Source: Hyphomicrobiales bacterium
GTDB lineage: Bacteria > Pseudomonadota > Alphaproteobacteria > Rhizobiales > Rhizobiaceae
DNA: 64,000 nt
Direction: 5' to 3'
Assembly: GCA_021775415.1 (NCBI GenBank)
Contig: JAJFHV010000004.1
Location: forward strand, 62,001-126,000
In this document: one piece after another, positions 47,696 through 56,690 of the stretch
Layout of the letters: the number at the start of each line of letters is the position of its first letter
How positions within the stretch are numbered: position 1 is the first letter of the stretch
Translations under genes and position numbers: made by a program
The notes under the pieces: generated by a model
Seen by the model: only the letters and a program-made list of their open reading frames with translations
Told to the model about the DNA's origin: nothing
Database searches by the model: none

Positions 47696-48613
47696 ATGTC
47701 CGATGCCAGTTTAAGTTCAGTGCGGGTACCCAGTCACCATCGCGGGCTGTTGTTTGTTTTTGTGGCGGGGATTCTTTGGTCAACCGTGGGGTTGGGCATC
47801 CGGCTCATTGAAGCGGCCAGCGTATGGCAGATACTCTTGTATCGGTCTTTTAGCCTTACTGCTTTTCTGTTCCTTGTAATTCTTCTGCTTAACCGCAAAA
47901 ATCCATTTTCCCAGGTTCGCAAGGCTGGTTTCCCGGCAGCCATTGGCGGTCTTGCACTTGTGGCTGCCTATTCCGGCGGTATCTATGCCATTCAATCTAC
48001 ATCGGTTGCCAATGCCATGTTGCTTTTTGCTTCTGCGCCATTCCTTGCCGCGTTACTGGGGTGGGTTGTGCTACGTGAACCGGTCAGGCGGGCTACATGG
48101 ATTGCAATTTTTGTTGCCATTGCCGGAATTGCCGTAATGGTTGCAGACAAAACCGGAGGTGGGGCACTGTACGGTAGCCTTGCAGCACTGGGCTCTGCAT
48201 TCGGGTTTGCTGTATTCACGGTGGCTTTGCGCTGGGGCAAATCCGGCGAGATGTTGCCGTCTGTGTTTCTTTCCGGAATATTTGCAATCCTCATCACTTC
48301 GACAATTTGCTGGTATCTTGGTCTCAGCTTTGTCCTGTCTTCAAATGACACCACAATCGCAATGGGGATGGGTGTTTTTCAGGTCGGGTCAGGACTGGTT
48401 CTTTACACATTGGGGTCCAAGACTGTTCCAGCTGCAGAACTGACGCTGCTTTCAATGGCTGAAGTTCTGCTTGGGCCCTTGTGGGTATGGCTATTTTTGG
48501 GGGAGACGGTCACCAAGTTTACCCTGGTTGGCGGCAGTATTTTGCTCGTTGCGATTGCCGGTAACGCCATTTCCGGTGCGAGACGCAAACCACCGCCAAT
48601 CACCCTGCCGTAG
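47696..48613 (+). CDS. EamA/DMT-family transporter
   Basis: The 305-residue protein has ten predicted membrane helices in two EamA halves, with GILWSTVGLGIRLIEAASVWQILLYRS in the first and LTLLSMAEVLLGPLWVWLFLGETVT in the second, the conserved signature of the family. DMT proteins export or import metabolites such as amino acids; the substrate here is not identifiable. It lies 218 bases ahead of the phosphonate-type binding protein gene on the same strand, and a second, unrelated-looking DMT gene closes the opposite operon at 54541. Confidence 0.87.
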   Translation: MSDASLSSVRVPSHHRGLLFVFVAGILWSTVGLGIRLIEAASVWQILLYRSFSLTAFLFLVILLLNRKNPFSQVRKAGFPAAIGGLALVAAYSGGIYAIQSTSVANAMLLFASAPFLAALLGWVVLREPVRRATWIAIFVAIAGIAVMVADKTGGGALYGSLAALGSAFGFAVFTVALRWGKSGEMLPSVFLSGIFAILITSTICWYLGLSFVLSSNDTTIAMGMGVFQVGSGLVLYTLGSKTVPAAELTLLSMAEVLLGPLWVWLFLGETVTKFTLVGGSILLVAIAGNAISGARRKPPPITLP

Positions 48614-48727
48614 ATTTGGCCAGCTTCGAAATATTCGCTACCCTCTATATTCACAGGGATGTTTGCATTTTGGCTAACACTCTATCAACGATTTTTTTTA
48701 TATATCGATAAAAACTATCAATTGTAC

Positions 48728-48801
48728 TGATGTCACGCAACCTTCGTATAGTTCTGCTGTATGTTGAAATGACGCTCAGCTTATACAATAATGTGACGTC
48801 A
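48728..48801. promoter_or_regulatory. Paired 8-bp palindromes upstream of the binding-protein gene
   Basis: TGATGTCA (48728-48735) and the perfect palindrome TGACGTCA (48794-48801) lie 66 bases apart, with a further TGACG half-site between. The nearer one ends about 30 bases before the start codon. A dimeric regulator could bind there; none is identified. Confidence 0.35.
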
Positions 48802-48831
48802 ATAATTATAAAAACATGGAGGAAATATCGA

Positions 48832-49869
48832 ATGACCAAAACTCTTTCGATGAAGTTTGCAGCCGCACTTGCTATCAGCACGGCCATAACAGGCTGGGTG
48901 GTCACACCAACCCAGGCAGCAGACTTAACGGTTTATACCGCGGTTGAAGCGGAAGATTTGGCGCGTTATGCCGAAGAATTCAACAAGGATCACCCAGATA
49001 TCAATATCAACTGGGTGCGTGATTCCACCGGTATCGTGACGGCAAAACTTCTTGCTGAAAAAGATAACCCACAAGCGGATGTGGTTTGGGGATTGGCCGC
49101 AACTTCGCTTCTGTTGATGAAGTCTGAAGGCATGCTGGAGCCTTATGCTCCAAATGGCGTGGATAAACTCGACCCCAAATTTGTTGACAAGAGCTCGCCA
49201 CCAACATGGACCGGCATGGATGCCTGGGTTGCATCAGTTTGCTATAATACCGTTGAAGCAGGAAAAGCCGGATTGACACCCCCAACAAGCTGGCAAGATC
49301 TCACAAAGCCAGAATATGCAGGGCACTTGATCATGCCAAATCCAAACTCTTCAGGTACCGGTTTTCTGGATGTCTCCAGTTGGTTGCAAATGTTTGGTGA
49401 AGATGGAGGCTGGACTTACATGGATGCATTGCATGCAAATATCGCACGCTATACCCATTCGGGCTCCAAACCATGCAAACTGGCTGCTGCCGGTGAAATC
49501 CCGATCGGTATTTCATTTGCGTTCCGGGGAGCAAAGTCAAAAGCTGCCGGCGCGCCGCTGGAAATTATCGTTCCATCCGAGGGTGTAGGCTGGGATATGG
49601 AGGCAACTGCAATCATCGCCGGAACCGGCGAACTTGATGCGGCAAAAACCCTGGTTGATTGGACAATCACCAAAAAAGCAAACGCCATGTACAACACTGG
49701 CTATGCGGTTGTTGCTTATCCAGGTGTTGCCAAGCCTGTCGAGCATTTCCCTGAAGGACTGCTTGACGCAATGATCGACAATGATTTTGAATTTGCTGCC
49801 AATAATCGCGCAGCAATTTTGAAGGAATGGCAGTCTCGTTACGACTCCAAGTCTGAACCAAAAAGTTAG
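48832..49869 (+). CDS. 2-aminoethylphosphonate-type ABC transporter substrate-binding protein
   Basis: The 345-residue protein has a signal peptide (1-29, ending TQAADL) and the mature fold of the iron/phosphonate type of periplasmic binding proteins. LTVYTAVEAEDLARYAEEF, WGLAATSLLLMK, SPPTWTGMDAWVASVCYN, PNPNSSGTGFLDVSSW and SGSKPCKLAAAGEIPIGISF are as in the family associated with AEP uptake. The ATG at 48832 has GGAGGA ahead of it; the open frame upstream is spurious. The permease and ATPase follow after a terminator-like hairpin. Genuine AEP specificity is inferred from similarity and from the neighbouring PbfA-like gene. Confidence 0.87.
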   Translation: MTKTLSMKFAAALAISTAITGWVVTPTQAADLTVYTAVEAEDLARYAEEFNKDHPDININWVRDSTGIVTAKLLAEKDNPQADVVWGLAATSLLLMKSEGMLEPYAPNGVDKLDPKFVDKSSPPTWTGMDAWVASVCYNTVEAGKAGLTPPTSWQDLTKPEYAGHLIMPNPNSSGTGFLDVSSWLQMFGEDGGWTYMDALHANIARYTHSGSKPCKLAAAGEIPIGISFAFRGAKSKAAGAPLEIIVPSEGVGWDMEATAIIAGTGELDAAKTLVDWTITKKANAMYNTGYAVVAYPGVAKPVEHFPEGLLDAMIDNDFEFAANNRAAILKEWQSRYDSKSEPKS

Positions 49870-49884
49870 GCTTGCAACAATCGG

Positions 49885-49916
49885 AAAAGGCGCTGTTAAT
49901 ATGCAGCGCCTTTTTT
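49885..49916 (+). terminator. Rho-independent terminator or attenuator after the binding-protein gene
   Basis: An 11-bp stem (AAAAGGCGCTG/CAGCGCCTTTT) with an 8-base loop is followed by more T. It lies 16 bases after the stop and would make the binding protein far more abundant than the downstream ATPase and permease. Confidence 0.85.
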
Positions 49917-49950
49917 ACATCTGTGAACCTTACATCCGTTGATTGCACCA

Positions 49951-51126
49951 ATGAACAAAAACCACACCGCTAATCCGCCCAATGCCAGCAACACCCCATT
50001 CTTGACAATCAAGGATCTCTGGAAGGCCTTTGGAAAATTCGTCGCCTTGCGGGAAATTTCCCTGGAAGTTTTTGAAGGCGAATTTGTTTGTTTTCTCGGG
50101 CCCTCGGGATGCGGGAAAACTACCCTGTTGCGCGCCATTGCGGGACTTGATCTCCAAACAAGTGGCGAGATTGAACAAGGGGGTAATGACATATCCAACT
50201 TACCGCCAGCCGAGCGGGATTTTGGCATTGTGTTCCAGTCGTACGCATTGTTTCCCAACCTGACGATAGAAAAGAACATTGCTTTTGGTCTGGAAAATAC
50301 CGGTAAGGGGAAAGCGGAAGTTTCGGCGAGGGTCAATGAATTGCTGGAGCTGGTGGGGTTGCCCGATCAGGGCAAGAAATACCCCGCACAACTTTCTGGC
50401 GGTCAACAGCAGCGCATTGCGCTTGCCCGGGCGATTGCAACGGAGCCTGGACTTTTGTTGCTCGATGAACCCCTGTCAGCGCTGGACGCCAAGGTGAGAG
50501 TATTCCTGCGGCACGAGATCAAGGAATTGCAGCGTAAACTTGGTGTGACCACAGTCATGGTAACGCACGACCAGGAGGAAGGCCTTTCAATGGCCGACCG
50601 CATCGTAGTGATGAATCACGGCATCATTGAACAGGTGGGTACACCAGCGGAGATCTATCGTGATCCCCAAACCCTGTTTGTTGCAGATTTTATTGGTGAA
50701 ATGAATCAGATGGCCGGAAAGGCTCTCTCGGGAAGTTCAGTTCAGGTCGGCCAGCAAAAATTGTCGTGTCCGGACCACGAATTCAAGAATGGTAGCCAGG
50801 TAATCGTTGCGGTTCGCCCGGAGGATATTGTTCCGCATGGAAAAGGTGCGCGTTCGCAAGGTGCCAAAGATACGATCAAAACACCAGGAAATGCGTTTGA
50901 AGTGATTGTCAGCGATATGGAGTTTCTAGGCTCATTCTGGCGCGCCAGCCTGCAAAGCAGCAAGCTTGGAGATGCGCGTTTGATAGCCAACCTTTCAATT
51001 AATGCCGTACACCGCATGTCGGTTGAAATTGGGAAAACACTCAAAATCGAAATTCCACCGGAGCGGATCAAAGTATTTCCTCCTTCCCAAAAAGTGAGTC
51101 AGGGAAGCGGACTGGAAGACGTTTGA
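49951..51126 (+). CDS. ABC transporter ATP-binding protein (phosphonate/spermidine type)
   Basis: The protein of about 391 residues has an N-terminal nucleotide-binding domain with Walker A GPSGCGKTT, the Q-loop FQSYALFPNLT, signature LSGGQQQRIALARAIA, Walker B LLLLDEPLSALD and the H-loop VTHDQEEG, followed by a TOBE-like C-terminal domain (about 245-375, IGEMNQMAGKA... VRPEDIVPHG). It powers the importer. The ATG at 49951 is preferred over a TTG four codons before it. It begins 82 bases after the binding protein and ends two bases before the permease. Confidence 0.92.
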   Translation: MNKNHTANPPNASNTPFLTIKDLWKAFGKFVALREISLEVFEGEFVCFLGPSGCGKTTLLRAIAGLDLQTSGEIEQGGNDISNLPPAERDFGIVFQSYALFPNLTIEKNIAFGLENTGKGKAEVSARVNELLELVGLPDQGKKYPAQLSGGQQQRIALARAIATEPGLLLLDEPLSALDAKVRVFLRHEIKELQRKLGVTTVMVTHDQEEGLSMADRIVVMNHGIIEQVGTPAEIYRDPQTLFVADFIGEMNQMAGKALSGSSVQVGQQKLSCPDHEFKNGSQVIVAVRPEDIVPHGKGARSQGAKDTIKTPGNAFEVIVSDMEFLGSFWRASLQSSKLGDARLIANLSINAVHRMSVEIGKTLKIEIPPERIKVFPPSQKVSQGSGLEDV

Positions 51127-51127
51127 G

Positions 51128-53143
51128 ATGACAGTAATGCGTGCAAAATCGATTGTTCCAGGAAAAAGAGTAAAGCCAAAACTCGGTTCTGATGATTGGA
51201 TCATGCGCGGGTTTATTGCTCTCATCGCCATCTATCTGGTGATTGCCCTGGCCTTCCCGCTCTATGCAATGTTGTCGAAAGCCTTTTCCACCTATCACTA
51301 CGATCTTGGGCAATTTGAATTTCAGGTCAGTGATCAAGAAGGCCAATTTGACGGCACAATACTTTCCGCACGCGAGCTAAATGAAAAACAACAGGCTTAC
51401 TCGCAACAAGAGCTCAGCACCGGTTCCGGCGGACGGTTGGCGGTCACCAATTTCTTCCCCGATTTTTCCTTCCGCAGCACCGTACTCTATAAAGTTCGCG
51501 GCATTGATGATAACGCCGTTTTTCTGGTTGGTTCCGAGCGCAAATCTGGAACGGTTTGGCAAGAGGTTGATTCAAACAAGTTTCGAAAAGTCGTTCTGCG
51601 ACCGGTTAAATCCACTGGTTTAAGCAACTTTTCCATCTACTTTTCAACGCCCGCACTTGTGCGTTCAATCAAGAATTCGCTTCTGATTTCTGCGATCAGT
51701 ACCATCATCACCGTTTCCCTGGCATTTTGGTTTGCCTATTCGCTCAACCGGAGTTGCATGCGTTTCAAGGGCGTTTTCCGTCTTATAGCCATGGCGCCGA
51801 TTCTGGTTCCGTCACTGCTGCCTGGAATTGCCCTGGTATATCTGTTTGGTAATCAGGGAATGTTGAAATCTGTAATGATGGGGGAATCGATTTATGGACC
51901 CTACGGCATTGTTGCGGGCTCGGTATTCTTTACCTTCCCTCATGCGATGTTGATTATCACCACTGCTCTGGCGATCTCGGACGCAAGGCTCTACGAGGCC
52001 GCTGTCTCATTGCGAGCCAGTCCCTGGAGGACGTTCTGGACAGTCACCATTCCTGGAGCCCGATACGGTTTGATTTCAGCAGCCTTTGTGGTTTTCAATC
52101 TGGTGATTACGGATTTTGGCCTCCCAAAGGTGATTGGCGGCCAGTTCAACATGCTGGCTGTCGATATTTACAAGCAGGTTATTGGCCAACAGAATTTTGA
52201 AATGGGCGCCGTTGTCTCGGTCGTCCTGTTGATACCCGCATTGTTTGCTTTTGCCATCGACCGGATAGTTCAACGCAAGCAGGTTGCCCTGTTGTCTGCC
52301 CGTTCTGTTGTTTATGAGCCCAAACCCAATCGTGGATTTGACTGGCTTTGCTTCTCGTACTGCGCGCTGATTGCAATTTTCATTGTTGGCATTCTGGGTG
52401 TTTGCCAATATGCCGCGCTGATAAAGTTCTGGCCGTATGATCTTAGTTTGAGCCTTAAAAATTATGCCTTCGACCTAATGGACGGTGGCGGATGGGCTGC
52501 ATATCGCAACTCGATCAAACTTGCTTCCTTGACTGCATTGTTTGGAACAGTCGTTGTTTTCATCGGCGCCTATATGGTGGAAAAAACCCAAGGGTTTAGC
52601 GTTGGTCGCGCCGGTTTTCAATTTTTGGCGATGCTTCCAATGGCCATCCCCGGCATGGTGTTGGGCCTTGCCTATATCTTCTTCTTCAACAATCCGAATA
52701 ATCCGCTGAACTTCATCTACGGGACAATGACCATCCTTGTGCTTTGTACCGTTACCCACTTTTATACGGTGTCGCACCTAACTGCCGTTACTGCCCTAAA
52801 ACAGATGGATAATGAATTTGAGTCTGTTTCCTCGTCCCTGAAACAGCCTTTCTACAAGCTGTTTGTCCGGGTGAGCGTTCCCGTGTGTTTACCCGCCATT
52901 TTGGATATTTCGATCTATCTTTTCGTCAACGCCATGACCACCGTATCGGCAGTGGTGTTTTTGTATTCATCCGGTACAGCACTCGCGTCCGTTGCCGTCC
53001 TGAATATGGATGATGCCGGAGATGTGGCACCCGCCGCAGCCATGGGGATGATGATATTTTATACGAATATTATCGCCAGAACTGTTCACGCACTGGTTTC
53101 GCGGGGTGTACTCAAACGAACCCAGTCCTGGAGAACACGATGA
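51128..53143 (+). CDS. Fused two-domain ABC permease (2-aminoethylphosphonate type)
   Basis: The 671-residue protein contains two binding-protein-dependent permease domains, each with an EAA loop (EAAVSLRASPWRTFWTVTIPGA near 290-312; FESVSSSLKQPFYKLFVRVSVP in the second half), about 12 segments in total. Residues 50-178, between the first and second membrane helices, form a large extracytoplasmic stretch (YHYDLGQFEFQVSD... LVGSERKSGTVW), longer than in most fused permeases. It overlaps the aminotransferase start by four bases. Substrate assignment rests on the partner genes. Confidence 0.9.
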   Translation: MTVMRAKSIVPGKRVKPKLGSDDWIMRGFIALIAIYLVIALAFPLYAMLSKAFSTYHYDLGQFEFQVSDQEGQFDGTILSARELNEKQQAYSQQELSTGSGGRLAVTNFFPDFSFRSTVLYKVRGIDDNAVFLVGSERKSGTVWQEVDSNKFRKVVLRPVKSTGLSNFSIYFSTPALVRSIKNSLLISAISTIITVSLAFWFAYSLNRSCMRFKGVFRLIAMAPILVPSLLPGIALVYLFGNQGMLKSVMMGESIYGPYGIVAGSVFFTFPHAMLIITTALAISDARLYEAAVSLRASPWRTFWTVTIPGARYGLISAAFVVFNLVITDFGLPKVIGGQFNMLAVDIYKQVIGQQNFEMGAVVSVVLLIPALFAFAIDRIVQRKQVALLSARSVVYEPKPNRGFDWLCFSYCALIAIFIVGILGVCQYAALIKFWPYDLSLSLKNYAFDLMDGGGWAAYRNSIKLASLTALFGTVVVFIGAYMVEKTQGFSVGRAGFQFLAMLPMAIPGMVLGLAYIFFFNNPNNPLNFIYGTMTILVLCTVTHFYTVSHLTAVTALKQMDNEFESVSSSLKQPFYKLFVRVSVPVCLPAILDISIYLFVNAMTTVSAVVFLYSSGTALASVAVLNMDDAGDVAPAAAMGMMIFYTNIIARTVHALVSRGVLKRTQSWRTR

Positions 53144-54531
53144 AAGGTTCCTCCAGTCCCGCTCCACAGCAAGCAGAAGGTGAAATCAATACCTCAGCTC
53201 GCCGTGTCGACTGGGCGGAACGTACCCATGACGCAAAAAGCCGTGAACTGCTGGCAGAAGACGCCCGGTACTTTCTGCATCAGTCCGTTTCAACGCCCTG
53301 CCTTTCCACAATCGCAAAGGCGGAGGGCGCGTGGATCGAGGACGTGCAAGGCCACCGTTATCTGGATTTTCACGGCAATAATGTTCATCATATCGGGTAC
53401 GGGCATCCGAAACTGAAAGCAGCAATTGCCAAACAGATGGATGAACTGCCATTTGCGCCACGGCGCTTTGCTTGTGAACCTGCGACAGCACTCGCCCGTA
53501 AACTTTCCGAAATCTCGCCGGGCGATCTTTCTAAGGTTTTGTTCACGACCGGGGGATCTGACGCAATTGAAGTGGCGCTGAAAATTGCCCGTGCCGCAAC
53601 CGGTCGACACAAGACCATATCCTTTTGGGATGCGTTTCACGGCGCCGGTTTTGGGGCTGCGTCTGTGGGTGGTGAACAGATGTTTCGTTCAAATGTCATC
53701 GGTCCACTGCTCACCGGAACCGAACACGTTGCACCGTTTGCCTGTTATCGGTGTCCCTATGGTTATCCGGACAAGGACGGTGAACCACAGTTGGACTTGT
53801 GCAAAATGACCTGCGCAAATTTCGTGCGCTATGTGCTGGAAAAAGAAGGCGATGTAGCCGCGGTGATTGCGGAACCCAATCGCGCTGTTCCCTTTATTCC
53901 ACCGCCAGGTTTCTGGAAAGAAGTTCGCAGCGCATGTGATGAACATGGTGCGCTTTTGATATTCGATGAAATTCCGACCGGGCTGGGCAAGACCGGAAAA
54001 ATGTTTGCCTGTGACCATGATGAGGTTGTTCCGGATATGCTGGTGATGGGTAAGGCGTTGGGTGGTGGTATCTTACCAATCGCTGCAGTTCTGGTTCGAC
54101 CGGAATTGGATATCGCAGGCCAGTATGCGTTTGGTCACTACACTCATGAAAAGAATCCGGTAACGACGAGAGCCGGCCTCACAACCATTGAAATCATCGA
54201 AGAAGAAAATCTGGTGGAAAATGCGGCTACTCTGGGAGCCAGCGCCATCAATCGTCTCAATGAAATGAAAGACAAATACAAGAATATCGGCGATGTTCGC
54301 GGGCGCGGTTTTTTGTTTGGGGCCGAACTGGTTCTGGATCGCGAAAGCAAGGAACCGGCAAATGATCTGGCAGAAGAAGTGTTTTATCGCTGTCTGGACA
54401 AGGGCCTGTCGTTCAAGATCACCATGGGTAATACGCTTACTTTCACGCCGCCCTTGATCCTCACCCAAAAGCAGATGGATGAAGCCCTGAGTATAGTTGA
54501 CGAAGCGCTGCACGAGAGTGCCCCGGCATGA
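53140..54531 (+). CDS. pbfA: PbfA-like PLP enzyme, (R)-1-hydroxy-2-aminoethylphosphonate ammonia-lyase
   Basis: The 463-residue class III aminotransferase-fold protein has [53 protein letters not shown], the PLP-aspartate segment [18 protein letters not shown], and the Schiff-base lysine in [15 protein letters not shown]. PbfA-type enzymes eliminate ammonia from (R)-1-hydroxy-2-aminoethylphosphonate, giving phosphonoacetaldehyde. I assign that role from resemblance and from position directly after an AEP-type importer, with an ATG overlapping the permease end. A transaminase acting on another omega-amino compound remains possible. It converges on the DMT gene. Confidence 0.75.
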   Translation: MKGSSSPAPQQAEGEINTSARRVDWAERTHDAKSRELLAEDARYFLHQSVSTPCLSTIAKAEGAWIEDVQGHRYLDFHGNNVHHIGYGHPKLKAAIAKQMDELPFAPRRFACEPATALARKLSEISPGDLSKVLFTTGGSDAIEVALKIARAATGRHKTISFWDAFHGAGFGAASVGGEQMFRSNVIGPLLTGTEHVAPFACYRCPYGYPDKDGEPQLDLCKMTCANFVRYVLEKEGDVAAVIAEPNRAVPFIPPPGFWKEVRSACDEHGALLIFDEIPTGLGKTGKMFACDHDEVVPDMLVMGKALGGGILPIAAVLVRPELDIAGQYAFGHYTHEKNPVTTRAGLTTIEIIEEENLVENAATLGASAINRLNEMKDKYKNIGDVRGRGFLFGAELVLDRESKEPANDLAEEVFYRCLDKGLSFKITMGNTLTFTPPLILTQKQMDEALSIVDEALHESAPA

Positions 54532-54540
54532 ATCTAAAGC

Positions 54541-55401
54541 TCATCCGTTAAGTGCAATCACAATGATCCCGCATGCCAGAAGACCAGCGGCGAACAGGCG
54601 TTGTACTACTCTGCCCTCACGCAGGAAATATCCACCCAGGGCGACCGAGATCGGTATGGAAGCTTGCCGTATCGATGTCACGGCAGCCACATCCCCACCA
54701 AACTGGTAAGCGAGCAGGATAAGATAGTAGGACGTGTAAGCTAAAACTCCAGGTATCGCCAAATATATCAATGACAGTCCAGACATATCCAGCTTCGTCG
54801 ACGGCTTGGATGCACGCTGTCGAAGCCACAAGAATACATAGATTGGAAACACCACGCCATCGACTGCAAAAACCTGCGCCTGAGGAGAGATGGTTTGCAT
54901 TAACTGCGCGTCTGCCAGGGAGTAAATTCCCGTGCCCACCATGGCCAGAAGCGCGAAGCCAAGAGTTGCGGGATCGTCAAGAAAATGAGTGCCGCGCCGG
55001 TAAAGAAGTAGAAACCCTCCTGCCACCGCCATCGCAATTCCTACAAGAATGGCAGATGTGTAGCTCTCGCCAAGAAAGAGCACGCTCACCACAACAATGA
55101 AAACGGGTGACGCCCGAATGATTGGATAGTACGTGGAAAGGTCCCCCCGCCTCAGCGTTGCTGTCAGGCATATTCCGTAGAGAAGCAATCCACATATTGA
55201 CAATCCGACCAATGGCCAGACATCAAGGACCGTGGCAAAGTCGGTCCCTGTGAAAATGCCATGCACCAAACCACACAATGCCATTACGCCTGTGAGGCAC
55301 ATAAAGCCCAGCTGCGGGTCTGGATTTTTTTTAACCAGCAAGTTCCAGAAAGGATGAATGGCCGCTGATACCAATACAAGCAGCACGATATTCAGCGCCA
55401 T
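54541..55401 (-). CDS. EamA/DMT-family transporter
   Basis: The 286-residue protein has ten hydrophobic segments in two EamA halves, with RRGDLSTYYPIIRASPVFIVVVSVLFLGESYT in the first and SIRQASIPISVALGGYFLREG in the second. The SRASP-like turn and the glutamate-containing helix are characteristic. It is the last gene of the minus-strand set that starts at the CocE-like hydrolase and sits 89 bases after the FAD enzyme. It could export a by-product, or an aminophosphonate to avoid toxicity; neither is shown. Confidence 0.85.
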   Translation of the reverse strand: MALNIVLLVLVSAAIHPFWNLLVKKNPDPQLGFMCLTGVMALCGLVHGIFTGTDFATVLDVWPLVGLSICGLLLYGICLTATLRRGDLSTYYPIIRASPVFIVVVSVLFLGESYTSAILVGIAMAVAGGFLLLYRRGTHFLDDPATLGFALLAMVGTGIYSLADAQLMQTISPQAQVFAVDGVVFPIYVFLWLRQRASKPSTKLDMSGLSLIYLAIPGVLAYTSYYLILLAYQFGGDVAAVTSIRQASIPISVALGGYFLREGRVVQRLFAAGLLACGIIVIALNG

Positions 55402-55490
55402 AATTTATCTCCGTCGTCACTGCACAAATGCTCCCGCAAATGGGCGGTGAATGTTAAGCGGCAAGCAAAAGAGTGAAAGCAAGCTTTCAG

Positions 55491-56633
55491 TCATTTGCCG
55501 AACAAGTTTTCAATTGTATCTTCTGCAACCGCGAAACCATGGGTCATGCCCTGGCCGTTTGTCATGGTCACCAAACACACACCACTTTGTGGTTTGAGTG
55601 TTAAGTGATCTGTGTCTTTGAGGGATGCATAACTTCCAACCCATTTCTGGGCAATCGTTGGATCGGCAAGCGTAACCCGTTCTGCCAGATACTCCTGGAT
55701 TAGCCGATCAACCTCTCTCGATTGCTCAGGTGAAACATCCACTGCATCATAGTGATGGGAATCACCAATCGTTACGCTGCCATCTGATTCCTGACAGGCG
55801 ATGACATGAATGCCGTGTTCAAGATGAAGTGGGTATTGTTCATTTAGCTGCTGTTTCAATTCAACGATGCCCGAACAATTTTGAAAGCCCTCGTATCGCG
55901 CGATGCTCAAACCACCCAAAACAAATGAACCAAGACGCCAATTTTCGGGCTGGGGTACTGTACGCAGCATTTGAAGTCGACACTTTGTAACTCCCGCCTC
56001 TGTAAACGTATCCGGGAAAAGTGTTTTGAATTCATCTCCTCCGCAGACGATGATTTGGTCAGCCTGACAGGTTCCTTGTGTTGTTGCAATTTGCGGTGAA
56101 TCAATTGCGTGCACTTCTGTGTTGTATAGAAATTCAACCTCCAAGGTCTCTCGCAACCAATCGGATAATTTATCCATCGCGGAGCGTTGATCAATCTTGA
56201 TAACTTCGGGTGCCCACAAACCTCCAAGCAGATTGCTTGTTCGCACTGGTGGAGCATATTTTATCAATTTTTCTGCGGTGATGAGACTGAGGTCGCGATC
56301 CGTTGCAGATTCTGTTTCGACAAACGATCCTAATACATTCATCTCTTCCGCAGTCTTGGCGACAAACAGACAGCCACATTGATTTAACTTGATGTTGGAA
56401 TTTGCGGCCACATCCTGCCAGTGTTTTCGGGTACGTCTACCGCGCTCATGATTAGGGCCAGAACCCTGCACAATTGTTGCCAGCATGCCGAAGTTTCGAA
56501 CCGAGGCACCTCTGGCCTTGTCACTTCGCTCAATGACCAACACCTTCAATTTTCTTTGTGCCGCGTGGTACGCATGGGCCAGACCGAGCATCCCGCCGCC
56601 AACAACAACCAGGTCAAATTGGGTATTCGTCAG
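55491..56633 (-). CDS. FAD-dependent oxidoreductase, phosphonate-associated (TIGR03364 type), CTG start
   Basis: The frame encodes about 380 residues of the D-amino acid oxidase/glycine oxidase fold: VVVGGGMLGLAHAYHAAQ (GXGXXG), ERSDKARGASVRNFGM (the phosphonate-linked branch reads ASVRNFG), and a C-terminal KPQSGVCLVTMTNGQGMTHGFAVAEDT. The first ATG (56591) would cut off the glycine loop, so I place the start at CTG 56633, directly after an in-frame TAG, giving a natural TNTQFDLVVVGGG opening. Such oxidases convert AEP or N-methyl-AEP to phosphonoacetaldehyde. The gene lies 57 bases after the M81 gene. Confidence 0.85.
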   Translation of the reverse strand: MTNTQFDLVVVGGGMLGLAHAYHAAQRKLKVLVIERSDKARGASVRNFGMLATIVQGSGPNHERGRRTRKHWQDVAANSNIKLNQCGCLFVAKTAEEMNVLGSFVETESATDRDLSLITAEKLIKYAPPVRTSNLLGGLWAPEVIKIDQRSAMDKLSDWLRETLEVEFLYNTEVHAIDSPQIATTQGTCQADQIIVCGGDEFKTLFPDTFTEAGVTKCRLQMLRTVPQPENWRLGSFVLGGLSIARYEGFQNCSGIVELKQQLNEQYPLHLEHGIHVIACQESDGSVTIGDSHHYDAVDVSPEQSREVDRLIQEYLAERVTLADPTIAQKWVGSYASLKDTDHLTLKPQSGVCLVTMTNGQGMTHGFAVAEDTIENLFGK

Positions 56634-56690
56634 CTATCCGTCTGAAAAGGTGTTTTAAGCACAGGTGTGGGTAAACCAATATACGCAGAA

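Noticed and set aside
42585-48613. Integrated prophage or genomic island with integrase at the tRNA
   Set aside because: No integrase, excisionase, transposase or duplicated tRNA end was seen; only the gene content suggests an accessory region.
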